Source: Streptococcus parasanguinis
GTDB taxonomy: Bacteria; Bacillota; Bacilli; Lactobacillales; Streptococcaceae
Length of the DNA stretch: 64,000 nucleotides
Assembly (NCBI RefSeq): GCF_019929185.1
Contig: NZ_JAHZPC010000005.1
Span: 102,731-166,730, forward strand
Direction: 5' to 3'
The notes beneath the pieces are model-generated. The model was not told where the DNA came from and made no database searches. It worked only from the letters and a program-made list of their open reading frames with translations. Below, piece after piece: positions 38,601 through 46,407 of the stretch (positions are counted from its first letter, which is position 1; every line of letters begins with the position of its first letter). Both the position numbers and the translations under genes were made by a program.

Positions 38601-41066
38601 GTTGTTGCGACGGCAACTTCTGATAAAAAAGGGGAACTTTCCTTTAACACCTTAACAGAAGGAACCTATACGCTCAAAGAAACCAAAGCATCTGAAAACT
38701 ACAAGTTGGATGAAACAGAACATGCTGTGGTTGTCACCTATGATGCGGACAAACAAATCTATCACGTCACGGTGGATGGAAAATCAGTCGGATCCAAAGC
38801 AGTCCCAGTTGAGATCGCTAATGAAGCAGATATCAAGTATATCGATCTTGAAGCTTCAAAAGTTTGGGATGACCAAGACAACCAAGAAGGGCTTCGCCCA
38901 GCAAGTGTGGAATTCCAACTCTACAAGAATGGCAAAGCTCAAGGAAAACCAGTCACGGTTTCAGCCGCAACAGACTGGAAAGCCCATTTTACGAATCTTC
39001 CAGATAAAGACAGTGATGGCAAGCTCATTACCTACACTGTTAAAGAAGTGAAAGTTCCGACTCATTATACGGTCGATACAGAAGAAGCTAGCTTTACAGA
39101 TGGAAAAGCCACCATCACCAACAAGCGCACTCCTGAGACCACGACGGTTACAGTCAAGAAAGTCTGGGATGATGCACAAAACCAAGATGGTCTTCGCCCA
39201 TCTACCATCAAAGTTCACCTCTTGGCAAATGGAACAGAGGTGCAAGCTCTTGATCTGACTGGTGAAGGAGATGAATGGACTCATACCTTCACAGACCTAC
39301 CCGTCTATAAAGATGGTCAAAAAGTTGTCTACACAGTGACAGAAGACAAAGTGGACAATTACACCACTAAGATTGATGGCACTACAATTACCAATACTTA
39401 CAAACCAGGTAAGACAAGCCTGACTGTTACGAAAAACTGGAAGGATGCCAATAACCAAGATGGCCTTCGTCCAAAAACAATCAAGGTTCAATTGTATGCT
39501 GGTGATCAAAAGGTTGGTAAGGCTGTTGAATTGTCAGCAGATAACAAATGGACCCATACCTTCTCAAACCTAGATGAGAAGAAAGCTGGCCAAGTTATCA
39601 ACTATACAGTCAAGGAAATCGATGTTCCAGAAGGCTACACACAAGCTGTCGAAGCAACTAACCCAGGTCAAGTAGTCGTGACCAACACGCACGAACCAGA
39701 AAAGACCAAAGTAGAAGTGAGCAAGAAGTGGGAAGATGGAGACGACCAAGATGGTCTCCGTCCAGCAAGCATTCAAGTTCAATTATACAAAGATGGTCTT
39801 GCGACGGATCAAGTGGTAGAACTTTCAGCAGCGAATGACTGGAAAGGTGCATTTGAAAACCTTGATACCAAGGCAGCCGGAAAAGCAATTGCATATACAG
39901 TCAAAGAAGTAACTGTCCCAGATGGTTACAAAGTAACGGTAAATGATAAGGACAAGGCCAATGTTGTCTTGACCAATACGCATGAACCAGCTTTGACAGA
40001 GATGAAAGTCACGAAGAAATGGGAAGATGCCAACAACCAAGATGGTCTTCGTCCAAAATCCATTAAGGTTCAACTCTATGCTGGGGATGAAAAAGTAGGA
40101 GACCCAGTTGAATTGTCAGCGGACAATCAATGGACTCATACCTTTAGCAAATTAGCTGAAAAGAAAGCTGGTCAAGCTATCAGCTACCGTGTGGAAGAAG
40201 TCTCTGTTCCTGAAGGCTACCAAGTATCTGCTGATACTTCTGACGCTGCTCACACGATCTTGACCAATACCCATACGCCAGAAGTAATCGATATTCCAGT
40301 GACCAAGATCTGGAATGACCAAGACAATCAAGATGGTCTTCGTCCAGCAAGTATCGTGGTGAATCTTCTTGCCAATGGTGAAAAAGTTGCTCAAAAAGAA
40401 CTCACGAATGCGACAGATTGGAAAGAAAGCTTCACAGCTCTACCAAAATTCAAGGATGGAAAAGAAATCGTCTATACTCTTCAAGAAGAGAAGGTAGCTG
40501 AATATACGACTACAATTGATCAGGCTGCTTATACCATTACCAATACCCATGCACCTGGTAAGACAAGCGTCACGGTCACTAAGAAGTGGGATGACGAGAA
40601 TGACAAGGATGGAATTCGTCCGAAGAGTATTCGCGTTCAACTCTATGCCAATGATCAAAAAGTCGGTCAAGAAGTAGAATTGTCAGCTGAAAACAAGTGG
40701 ACCCATACCTTTGCAGATTTAGATGAAAAAGCAAATGGAAACACCATCACTTATACAGTGAGAGAAGTCAGTGTTCCAAAGGGCTATGAAGCTCGTAACG
40801 ACGAGGATGGTAAAGGAAATGTTGTGATTACTAACAAGCATGTTCCAAAAGAAACTCCAAAACAACCAACTCCTCCAAGTTCATCTGAACCAAAGAAACC
40901 GGGTCAACCTGAACCTAAAAAACCAAGCCAACCAGAGCCGAAGAAACCAGGCAAGATCTTAGGATTCTTACCAAATACGGGTACGACCATCTCTATTATT
41001 AGCCTAGTTTTAGCCTTTGTCTTGGCAAGCATTGCAGCTTATATTTTGAAGAAAAAGAAAAAATAA
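35667..41066 (+). CDS. LPxTG-anchored surface adhesin with seven Cna_B repeats
   Basis: 1799 residues. Signal peptide at 1-38 (FVILTILMMLGQLGQGAVTAYA), a large ~900-residue N-terminal adhesin region including a DUF11-like stretch (TFNYKLTIKNNTDKAVEDGV, about 770-830), then a SpaA-type prealbumin domain at about 950-1058 (VLEGAEFTLTDANG, GTYTLKETKASE). Seven Cna_B domains occupy about 1059-1726, each with a Lys in K-[VIN]-W, a Glu in Y-T-[VL]-x-E and an Asn in I/V-T-N, the set forming intramolecular isopeptide bonds. A Pro/Lys wall-spanning linker precedes LPNTG (1768-1772), a TM helix and KKKKK. Sortase would link it to peptidoglycan. SD GTAAGGAGATAAAAC. Likely host or interbacterial adhesin; ligand unknown. 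Confidence 0.92.
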   Translation: MKKLSLLWKNFLNKGFVILTILMMLGQLGQGAVTAYANQLAVGDNGALDVTLLYGDKQDHPGGMSYFTGDTMSGYIQITPKNLTTDINDVAITLKVPGKYLREVSIPDFNSASEHDKPTVTKVGDDYQVTLHFSNYQKSEVLTLPFIGKFTIGYPPTNYSLDITGTLNINGQETALNDIIWKPKYNDYRFTKYINQNLNEAMSKDYAEAMPGIVKGADGKNYIETPTSVPFAFQLDGMRGQYGGQYRQLESATITDKLPTYTDKSGKTRTAVLDTAKSEGWVDNGDGTVTKTFKADANDNPAAYHQEFMTKIKDTSYLYLKFPDLVLEKDQTLKDVLSKDLTNTGSIVGIPANRGEGEPDITAEDSLIFRLTSRDLEGAGSFAKRADGDVYDSTDYKAANYKWILKFHNNTPSPQKNFVFYDETVDPRLKFTRIDYSRLMEGNYGIGKQIHTIVKRIILTMEDGSTKEIQSEADKDGNGLIDLTKYGTVVGWRMEMKDDFVLQSGQGITLNSYTSFKDPEKTRYDETDATKNVYKNTGRVTYKTQSNVAKDQSADWTFKLIPMKESFEIAKTTDYNDVRYTDGQNIRFGLMATKVVLDPDKNYGDLRIIDLYDPNTLKVDFKDFERNLASSEKGMKFLKSYEVIENYHNSGRTAIVMHLDQKEFIKASLEDLNRVRLPFIVADLKGKDDGGTFTNKVYVAGNGIHDLENANPDRVTEDVYDLNGNGSTTDKIPYAQSNYTIVAAEGIYARKYIAKNDDLSDASIVTRTFKPGETFNYKLTIKNNTDKAVEDGVVYDVLPKVKDVNTLDGSGRMTEYTVSLRGPVTAPEGWTVYYTTDTGVTTDTMAQAADKDIWTTAVTDYSQVTGIKLVANAGTTIPARGEASFGVPVVNPSELTDEVKALMQERTKDNEDNGGRSGLVQAHNQFGYKAKGHEGNRESNTVTAQIFSAAFHVKKVDKDDPKKVLEGAEFTLTDANGAVVATATSDKKGELSFNTLTEGTYTLKETKASENYKLDETEHAVVVTYDADKQIYHVTVDGKSVGSKAVPVEIANEADIKYIDLEASKVWDDQDNQEGLRPASVEFQLYKNGKAQGKPVTVSAATDWKAHFTNLPDKDSDGKLITYTVKEVKVPTHYTVDTEEASFTDGKATITNKRTPETTTVTVKKVWDDAQNQDGLRPSTIKVHLLANGTEVQALDLTGEGDEWTHTFTDLPVYKDGQKVVYTVTEDKVDNYTTKIDGTTITNTYKPGKTSLTVTKNWKDANNQDGLRPKTIKVQLYAGDQKVGKAVELSADNKWTHTFSNLDEKKAGQVINYTVKEIDVPEGYTQAVEATNPGQVVVTNTHEPEKTKVEVSKKWEDGDDQDGLRPASIQVQLYKDGLATDQVVELSAANDWKGAFENLDTKAAGKAIAYTVKEVTVPDGYKVTVNDKDKANVVLTNTHEPALTEMKVTKKWEDANNQDGLRPKSIKVQLYAGDEKVGDPVELSADNQWTHTFSKLAEKKAGQAISYRVEEVSVPEGYQVSADTSDAAHTILTNTHTPEVIDIPVTKIWNDQDNQDGLRPASIVVNLLANGEKVAQKELTNATDWKESFTALPKFKDGKEIVYTLQEEKVAEYTTTIDQAAYTITNTHAPGKTSVTVTKKWDDENDKDGIRPKSIRVQLYANDQKVGQEVELSAENKWTHTFADLDEKANGNTITYTVREVSVPKGYEARNDEDGKGNVVITNKHVPKETPKQPTPPSSSEPKKPGQPEPKKPSQPEPKKPGKILGFLPNTGTTISIISLVLAFVLASIAAYILKKKKK

Positions 41067-41089
41067 GCTAGTGCTTCCTTTATAAAATG

Positions 41090-41121
41090 AAACAAACACC
41101 AGAAATGGTGTTTGTTTTTTT
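41090..41121 (+). terminator. terminator after the adhesin gene
   Basis: AAACAAACACC / GGTGTTTGTTT with loop AGAAAT and a T run. Confidence 0.85.
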
Positions 41122-41216
41122 ATAGTGGCCTCTTATAATTGTCTTGCGATCATTCTCATGGGCGCTTGCTCTATTTTTTAATTCCCGAACGTTTTCAAAA
41201 AAAATTCAGAAAATTC

Positions 41217-41244
41217 TTGACTTCTATGAAAATCGGAGTATGAT
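41217..41244 (+). promoter_or_regulatory. promoter of the ECF transporter operon
   Basis: TTGACT (41217-41222), 16-bp spacer, TATGAT (41239-41244). Leader to the first start (41400) is about 150 nt. Confidence 0.7.
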
Positions 41245-41250
41245 TAGTTG

Positions 41251-41392
41251 TGAACTGTTGAACAATCATTTTCAAGAAAATCCCTGATGTCGACTAAGGG
41301 ATCTGTGAAAGGAGAAGCGGTTCAAATCGAAAATCTATAGAGCGTTGCGTCCGAAAGTCTAAACAGACACGGCTCTTTAAAAACAAAAGGAG
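41251..41392 (+). promoter_or_regulatory. structured 5' leader of the ECF operon, candidate cis-regulatory RNA
   Basis: Visible pairings: ATCCCT (41280-41285) with AGGGAT (41297-41302); AGAGC (41340-41344) with GCTCT (41372-41376) enclosing GTCT/AGAC (41357-41367). GAGAAGCGGTTCAAATCGAAAATC lies between. A purine-rich GGAGAAG occurs twice, once at 41311 and once as the SD before the start. No consensus of TPP, cobalamin, preQ1, purine, THF, SAM or T-box leaders was recognised. Regulation is inferred. Confidence 0.4.
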
Positions 41393-41398
41393 AAGATT

Positions 41399-42001
41399 AT
41401 GAAAACAGAACCGATTCATCGTACCAGTATGTGGAAATTTAAGTTAAGTGCTGCCACCATGACTTTGATTCCCGCTGCCGTGGGGATTAACTATGTTGCT
41501 AAAGCCTTGGCGGAGGGGTTAAAGTTGCCCGTTTGGCTGGGGTCTTTGGGAACCTTTCTTGCCAGCATGTTGGCTGGGCCGGTTGCCGGTGCCATCAGTG
41601 GTTTCATCAACAACGTGATCTATGGACTGACCTTATCGCCAATTTCAACCGTGTATGCGATTACCAGCATCGGAATTGGGATTGCTGTCGGAGTTTTGCA
41701 CGCCAATGGGTGGTTCTCGTCAGCGCGACGAGTATTTGTTTCTGCTATTATTATTGCCATCGTTTCAGCTGTCATTTCAACGCCACTCAACGTCATCTTT
41801 TGGGGTGGTCAGACCGGTATCGCTTGGGGTGACTCATTGTTTGCGGTAATGGTCGCCAATCATGCACCAGTGTGGCTGGCCTCATTTACCGATGAGTTTG
41901 TCTTGGATATTTTGGATAAAGTCTGCGTGGCCTACCTGGCATTCTTCATCTATCGTCAGCTGCCGAAGCGGATGGTGCACTTCTTTAGCGGTGATAAATG
42001 A
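41399..42001 (+). CDS. ECF transporter S component (substrate unknown)
   Basis: A 200-residue protein with about six TM helices; ATG at 41399 is preceded by AAAAGGAGAAGATT. Features typical of S components: a small, very hydrophobic protein with LAGPVAGAISGFINNVIYGL in the core and a conserved TM1 start (MWKFKLSAATMTLIPAAVGI). It binds the vitamin-like substrate; which one cannot be read. The dedicated T-A-A' genes directly downstream make this a self-contained (group I-like) ECF system. Codon choice (CGG, GCC, GGC, CCG) differs from flanking genes. Confidence 0.8.
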   Translation: MKTEPIHRTSMWKFKLSAATMTLIPAAVGINYVAKALAEGLKLPVWLGSLGTFLASMLAGPVAGAISGFINNVIYGLTLSPISTVYAITSIGIGIAVGVLHANGWFSSARRVFVSAIIIAIVSAVISTPLNVIFWGGQTGIAWGDSLFAVMVANHAPVWLASFTDEFVLDILDKVCVAYLAFFIYRQLPKRMVHFFSGDK

Positions 42002-42792
42002 TGACTGATCAAACATTGATTTCTGGAGCGCCACGGGTCAAGCTCAAGTGGTACCAGGTGATCGATCCGATTACTAAGCTCTTGTTCATCTTGGACATGA
42101 CGTTGTTGAGCTTTGCCAGTATGAATTTATTGCTTCAGGCCGGATTAATTCTTGTCGCAACACTGCTATTGTTATTTTCCAAATTGAGTTCTACCATCTT
42201 TAAGGCGCTGGGATTCAGTCTGTTTCTGATTTGCACCATGCTGATCATCCAAGGGTTATTTTACAGTCGGAATCAAACTGTGCTGTTTTCTGTGCTTGGG
42301 GTGTCGTTCTACAAAGAAGGCCTGATTTACGCCACCACTCTGGGTTGTCGAGTATTGGTGATTATTTTGACCAGTGGCTTTTTTATGGTGACCACGAGTA
42401 TTTCAGAAAACGCGGCCTATTTGGAACTGTCCGGATTGTCTTATAAAACCGTCTACGTTCTGATGTCGGTGTGTTATATTTTGCCGGAAATGATGCGCAA
42501 TATGAGGAAAATCCAGCAGGCACAAAAAGTTCGCGGAACCAATCCGCAAAAAACGTTGATTCAGAAATTAAAGTCAGTCCTGCCGGTTCTAATTCCATTG
42601 GTGATTAAGACCTTGGATCAATCGATGGCGCGGTCGATTTCTCTCCAACTGAGAGGTTTTGATAATCCCAACCGGACTGTCAGAACCTCCCAGCGCGTGT
42701 ATCGCCTGTCGCGGACGCTGCACATTGGTCTGACTGGATTGGCAATTTTATTGATTGGGTGGAAGATATGGACGAAGATAAACGGATTGTAA
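41998..42792 (+). CDS. ECF transporter transmembrane component EcfT
   Basis: A 264-residue membrane protein whose ATGATG start overlaps the S-component TGA. It has five or so TM helices and the two cytoplasmic coupling motifs of EcfT, QKVRGT (about residue 178) and LQLRGFDN (about 217), the Arg-Gly pairs that contact the ATPases. It couples ATP hydrolysis to toppling of the S component. The 3' end overlaps the next gene. Confidence 0.85.
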   Translation: MMTDQTLISGAPRVKLKWYQVIDPITKLLFILDMTLLSFASMNLLLQAGLILVATLLLLFSKLSSTIFKALGFSLFLICTMLIIQGLFYSRNQTVLFSVLGVSFYKEGLIYATTLGCRVLVIILTSGFFMVTTSISENAAYLELSGLSYKTVYVLMSVCYILPEMMRNMRKIQQAQKVRGTNPQKTLIQKLKSVLPVLIPLVIKTLDQSMARSISLQLRGFDNPNRTVRTSQRVYRLSRTLHIGLTGLAILLIGWKIWTKINGL

Positions 42793-43604
42793 TTGAAAAT
42801 TTGACCACCCGTTATCCGGGTACTGAGCAACCACAACTGCGTCAGATTAACGCGGAGGTTCATACCGGCCAGGTGGTTGGGATTATCGGGAATAGCCACT
42901 CCGGCAAATCGACTTTGTGCCGTGTGCTGGCAGGGGTCATTCCCAAAATTGTGTCTGCTGAGATTGAGGGCGACTGGCACATGTTTGGCCAGCGAGTGTC
43001 CGACAATTGGCCCGTTTATAATGCCATGAATGGAGTTGTACTGCAAAATCCAGCTGGCCAACTAAGCGGGTTGGCAGAAACGGTTGCCGATGAAATCGCC
43101 TTTGACTTGATTAATCAGGGAATGGCTGAAGGACTGATTCAAAAACGGGTTGAAGAAGTTGCCACGCAAATGGGGCTGATTGAACAGCTGAATTTGAGTC
43201 CCGAGAGCCTTTCCGGTGGTCAGGTCCAGCGGTTGGCAATTGCCACGGCGATTGTGGCTAATCCGGCTGTTTTGATTATGGATGATCCGACCAGTCAGAT
43301 GGATCCCCTTGGCCGCCGGCAATTTTTCCAATGGCTGGCCCAAGTCAAAGAGACGACTGTCTTCATTGTCACCAGTGAAATTGACGATTTGTGCGAAGTC
43401 GCCGACGTTGTGTGGGTGCTGCACGAGGGTCAAATGGTAGCCCAGGGCAGGCCGGGTGAGGTGTTTAATCATTTGGCAGCTGACTGGCAGATTCCAGCCC
43501 CGACAATCCAGCAACTTGCTCAAAAAATGGATTGGCACTTGGCTGATGGCCGGTATCCGGTGAATGACGCTGATCTGAAGGAGGCTTGTTATGTCCACAA
43601 TTGA
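42768..43604 (+). CDS. ECF transporter ATPase, first subunit
   Basis: About 278 residues starting MDEDKRIVIENLTTRYPG at ATG 42768 (GGGTGGAAGAT upstream); a GTG at 42759 is an alternative. Walker A IGNSHSGKSTL, Q-loop VVLQNPAGQLSG, signature LSGGQVQRLAIA, Walker B VLIMDDPTSQMDP. Walker B ends DD instead of the usual DE, replacing the catalytic Glu with Asp, so its own ATPase activity may be reduced. Overlaps the end of the EcfT gene by 25 nt. Confidence 0.87.
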   Translation: MDEDKRIVIENLTTRYPGTEQPQLRQINAEVHTGQVVGIIGNSHSGKSTLCRVLAGVIPKIVSAEIEGDWHMFGQRVSDNWPVYNAMNGVVLQNPAGQLSGLAETVADEIAFDLINQGMAEGLIQKRVEEVATQMGLIEQLNLSPESLSGGQVQRLAIATAIVANPAVLIMDDPTSQMDPLGRRQFFQWLAQVKETTVFIVTSEIDDLCEVADVVWVLHEGQMVAQGRPGEVFNHLAADWQIPAPTIQQLAQKMDWHLADGRYPVNDADLKEACYVHN

Positions 43605-44391
43605 ACTGAACCACCTGACGTTCACTTATCCGGAACGGTCCTTTAGCTTGGATGTTGAAGACAAACACTTCACCGATCCGATGGTGGCGATTGTCGGCCA
43701 AAATGGTGCCGGTAAATCAACGCTCTTCAAATTGTTGACGGGCTTGCTGACACCACAAACCGGTGTGATTAAGATCGATGGAGAAAATTTTAATGATCTT
43801 AAACCAGTTGAAAAGTTACTGAAGGTTGGGATTACTTTTCAGAATCCTGACGATCAGCTTTTCAACCCGACCGTTCAACGAGAGGTGGAGTGGAGTGTCG
43901 CGCAGGTCATGGATGACCACGACACGATTACGAGGCGGGCTTTAGCGGCTCTAAAAAGAGTTGGCTTGGATGATAAAACAGCTGAAAGTCCATATGACCT
44001 GTCATTGTCGGAACGCAAGCTGTTGAGTGTTGCCACAGTTTTGGCAGTGGATCCGGCGATTTATTTATTTGATGAGCCGATGATGTCGCTTGATTGGGAA
44101 AGCCGGCGCAAGTTGACCGCAATTTTCCATGAGTTGGCTGATTCGGGCCACCAAGTTGTGACCATCACCCATGACATGGATTGGGTCGCCGCCGAGTTTG
44201 AGTCGGTGTATGTTATGGAACACGGGAAGTTTAGCTTCGCCGGCAGTCCACGGGAATTGTTCAGCGATCGCGAACTTGTCCAGCGAGTGGGATTACTACC
44301 ACCGCGGATTATGGACATAGCGGAGTCGCTGGGTGATTCACAGACATATTTATCGGTTAATGATTATTGCCAGAAAAATCGAGATGTATAG
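43591..44391 (+). CDS. ECF transporter ATPase, second subunit
   Basis: 266 residues. Walker A VGQNGAGKSTLFK, Q-loop ITFQNPDDQLFNPT (the QNPDDQ typical of ECF/Cbi ATPases), a degenerate signature LSLSERKLLSVA in place of LSGGQ, Walker B IYLFDEPMMSLD and H-loop VTITHDMDW. The first ATPase has an intact LSGGQ but altered Walker B, and this one the reverse, so the heterodimer probably has one functional hydrolysis site. SD GAAGGAGGCTTGTT; overlaps the preceding gene by 14 nt. Confidence 0.87.
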   Translation: MSTIELNHLTFTYPERSFSLDVEDKHFTDPMVAIVGQNGAGKSTLFKLLTGLLTPQTGVIKIDGENFNDLKPVEKLLKVGITFQNPDDQLFNPTVQREVEWSVAQVMDDHDTITRRALAALKRVGLDDKTAESPYDLSLSERKLLSVATVLAVDPAIYLFDEPMMSLDWESRRKLTAIFHELADSGHQVVTITHDMDWVAAEFESVYVMEHGKFSFAGSPRELFSDRELVQRVGLLPPRIMDIAESLGDSQTYLSVNDYCQKNRDV

Positions 44392-44506
44392 AAAAAGTCA
44401 CCTCTGCGGGTTTTCCAGGTTGAAGGATTAACTTCAGCTTCTGGCAAGAACTCACGGTTCTTTTCTACCATTTGTCAAGTCTATCAAGGCTTTAAGTAAA
44501 AAAAAG

Positions 44507-44547
44507 AGATAAGACAGTATCTATTCTGAGGTTACTGTCTTATTTTT
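44507..44547 (+). terminator. terminator after the ECF operon
   Basis: ATAAGACAGTA pairs with TACTGTCTTAT, followed by TTTTA. The stretch 44392-44506 has no ORF; it may be a scar of the insertion event. Confidence 0.85.
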
Positions 44548-44555
44548 AACACTTT

Positions 44556-44924
44556 TTGATTTACCAAGCCCAGTTTAAAAAAGAAGAGCAAGAGTTTGTT
44601 GCTCGTAAGCTGGATGCGGTAGGCTGGACCAAGTACTTGTCGATCAGTGCCATTTGGTGGCTGGTATTTGGCTATATTTACCAATCAGTTGGAGCCAATC
44701 GGCCTTTCCGGGATTCCGTTACAGATGCGACCAATGGTGTCGGCCAACTCTTGATGACGGCTGTCTACCGCGAACAGTGGATTTTCTGGGCGGCTACCAA
44801 TGTATTCTCCATCTATCTTTGGTGGGGAAAAAGCCTTCAAATTCAAGGGAAATACTTTATTTACTTGATCAATAGTCTGGTTGGTTGGTACCAATGGACC
44901 AAGGCGGCCAAGAAAGGCTACTAG
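44556..44924 (+). pseudogene. pnuC: 5'-truncated pnuC (nicotinamide riboside/mononucleotide transporter remnant)
   Basis: The 122-residue frame ends like PnuC: NGVGQLLMTAVYREQWIFWA, then SIYLWWGKSLQIQG and YLINSLVGWYQWTKAAKKGY, which include the ligand-pocket WxxW region of the last helices. PnuC proteins are about 240-260 residues, so the first half is missing. There is no ATG or SD at the 5' end; the frame opens 6 nt after an in-frame stop and just after the ECF terminator. The remaining three or so TM helices cannot make a complete channel. Confidence 0.8.
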
Positions 44925-44942
44925 TAACAATCAATAAAATAC

Positions 44943-44984
44943 AAGAGGTTGGGCATGTTGCGCCACCTCTTTTTGTGATATACT
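44943..44984 (+). terminator. terminator after the pnuC remnant, overlapping the promoter of the next gene
   Basis: AGAGGT..ACCTCT hairpin (44944-44970) ending in TTTTTG; directly after it TGATATACT (44976-44984) forms an extended -10 for the AEC transporter gene. Confidence 0.65.
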
Positions 44985-45053
44985 AGAGTAGTTTTTGAGA
45001 CTTGTAAAAAATGTTTTTTTTTAGTTCAAATTTAAAAAAGAAAAGGGGAGAAC

Positions 45054-45992
45054 ATGGACATCTTTTTGAGGAGCATATCAGGGATTCTCGTCATCCTGGG
45101 CATGATTTTAGTGGGCTTTGTCATAGGTGAGAAAGGCTGGTTTGATGACAAGTCACGTGGCTTGATCGCAAAGCTAGTTACTCAAATTGCTCTTCCCTGC
45201 TATATGCTCTACACCATCACACAGCGTTTTACAGCGGCTGACCTCCTAAAAATGTTGCCAGCCTTGCGATTTCCTGCCCTGTCTATGGTCGTTTTGCTTG
45301 GAATAGCGACAGCAGTAGCTAAGATCTTTGCAGTGAGACAGGACCGCCGTGGCCTCTTTATTTCCATGTTTTTTAACTCCAATACCATCTTCGTGGGACT
45401 CCCCATTAACCAAGCTCTCTTCGGGGATGATAGTATTCCTTATGTTTTGATCTATTACATGTGTAATACGACCTTTTTCTGGACTTTGGGGACCTACCTG
45501 ATCCAGCGGGATGGTGAGGGAGAAGCTCAGTTTGATCTCAAAACAAGTGTGAAAAAAGTCTTTTCACCTCCTTTGATGGGCTTCATCTTAGGACTAGTCA
45601 TGGTGATGCTGCAGATAAAGCTCCCTGCATTTCTAGCCAGTGATTTGCAGTATCTGGGCAATTTAACAACCCCCTTATCCATGATTTTCATCGGTTTGTC
45701 GGTATCTCATGTAGGCGTGAAGCAGTTGGTGCTTGGAAAAGATCAGCTCCTCATTCTACTAGGACGCTTCCTGGTTGCTCCACTCCTAATGGCGACCATT
45801 GTTTACTGGGCCCCTCTACCAAGCTTGATGAAGCAAGTCTTTATCATCCAGTCCGCTATGCCAGTGATGACCAATGCCCCGGTCGTTGCCAGACTCTACG
45901 GAGCTGATAGTGATTACGCAGCGGTCATGGTGACAGAGACGACCCTTGCTACCATGGTGGTCATTCCGATACTCATGGTGTTGATGGCATAA
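45054..45992 (+). CDS. AEC-family (auxin efflux carrier-like) transporter, malate-permease type
   Basis: 312 residues with ten TM helices in two repeats of five. Start ISGILVILGMILVGFVIGEKGWF and the conserved crossover FNSNTIFVGLPINQALFGDD; the second half has QSAMPVMTNAPVVARLYGAD. In lactic bacteria members include malate or other carboxylate permeases. No malolactic gene is adjacent, so the substrate is open. SD AAAGGGGAGAAC before ATG. Confidence 0.85.
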   Translation: MDIFLRSISGILVILGMILVGFVIGEKGWFDDKSRGLIAKLVTQIALPCYMLYTITQRFTAADLLKMLPALRFPALSMVVLLGIATAVAKIFAVRQDRRGLFISMFFNSNTIFVGLPINQALFGDDSIPYVLIYYMCNTTFFWTLGTYLIQRDGEGEAQFDLKTSVKKVFSPPLMGFILGLVMVMLQIKLPAFLASDLQYLGNLTTPLSMIFIGLSVSHVGVKQLVLGKDQLLILLGRFLVAPLLMATIVYWAPLPSLMKQVFIIQSAMPVMTNAPVVARLYGADSDYAAVMVTETTLATMVVIPILMVLMA

Positions 45993-46006
45993 TAAATAGA
46001 AACTAC

Positions 46007-46039
46007 AAAAGCTCAAGTTTTTTGAAAACCTGAGCTTTT
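46007..46039. terminator. bidirectional terminator
   Basis: AAAAGCTCAAGTTTT / GAAAACCTGAGCTTTT imperfect stem between convergent genes. Confidence 0.75.
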
Positions 46040-46040
46040 C

Positions 46041-46373
46041 TTATATGAGAGCTAATAAAATTGTAATCACCAGAGCGATGCCCATCCGAATCAGGTGGTG
46101 GACTGGGTGGAAGTTTCCTTTGTGTTTTCCATTCCAATAGGCTCCGTAGCAAATCAAACCACATCCGATCAGCCAAAGGGCTAGAGAGACAATCGGTAAA
46201 AAGAAGTAGAGGATGAGAGATAAGGTCGCAAGGCTACTTCCGATGAGGAGAAATGTATTTCCTAAAGTGTGATTTCCCTTTTTAAATTCTGAAAGGGAGG
46301 CCAATAAGTGAAGAAGAACAAAAGCAAGGGCAAAGAAGGCTGTAAAAAAGCCGAGAAGAATGGGGAAGAACAT
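46041..46373 (-). CDS. small four-helix membrane protein, unknown function
   Basis: 110 residues, almost entirely hydrophobic, with four predicted TM helices (PILLGFFTAFFALAFVLLHL; NTFLLIGSSLATLSLILYFF; SLALWLIGCGLICYGAYW; MGIALVITILLAL) and His-rich loop HKGNFHPVHHLIRM. Not recognised. AGAAAGGAAACCCT precedes ATG. Possibly co-transcribed with the HXXEE and regulator genes upstream, as gaps are short. Confidence 0.65.
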   Translation of the reverse strand: MFFPILLGFFTAFFALAFVLLHLLASLSEFKKGNHTLGNTFLLIGSSLATLSLILYFFLPIVSLALWLIGCGLICYGAYWNGKHKGNFHPVHHLIRMGIALVITILLALI

Positions 46374-46407
46374 AGGGTTTCCTTTCTAAGATATGATTGC
46401 CTGAGTA

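Noticed and set aside
38842..40845. CRISPR-like or tandem DNA repeat array
   Set aside because: The ~290-bp periodicity is in frame and reflects Cna_B protein repeats.
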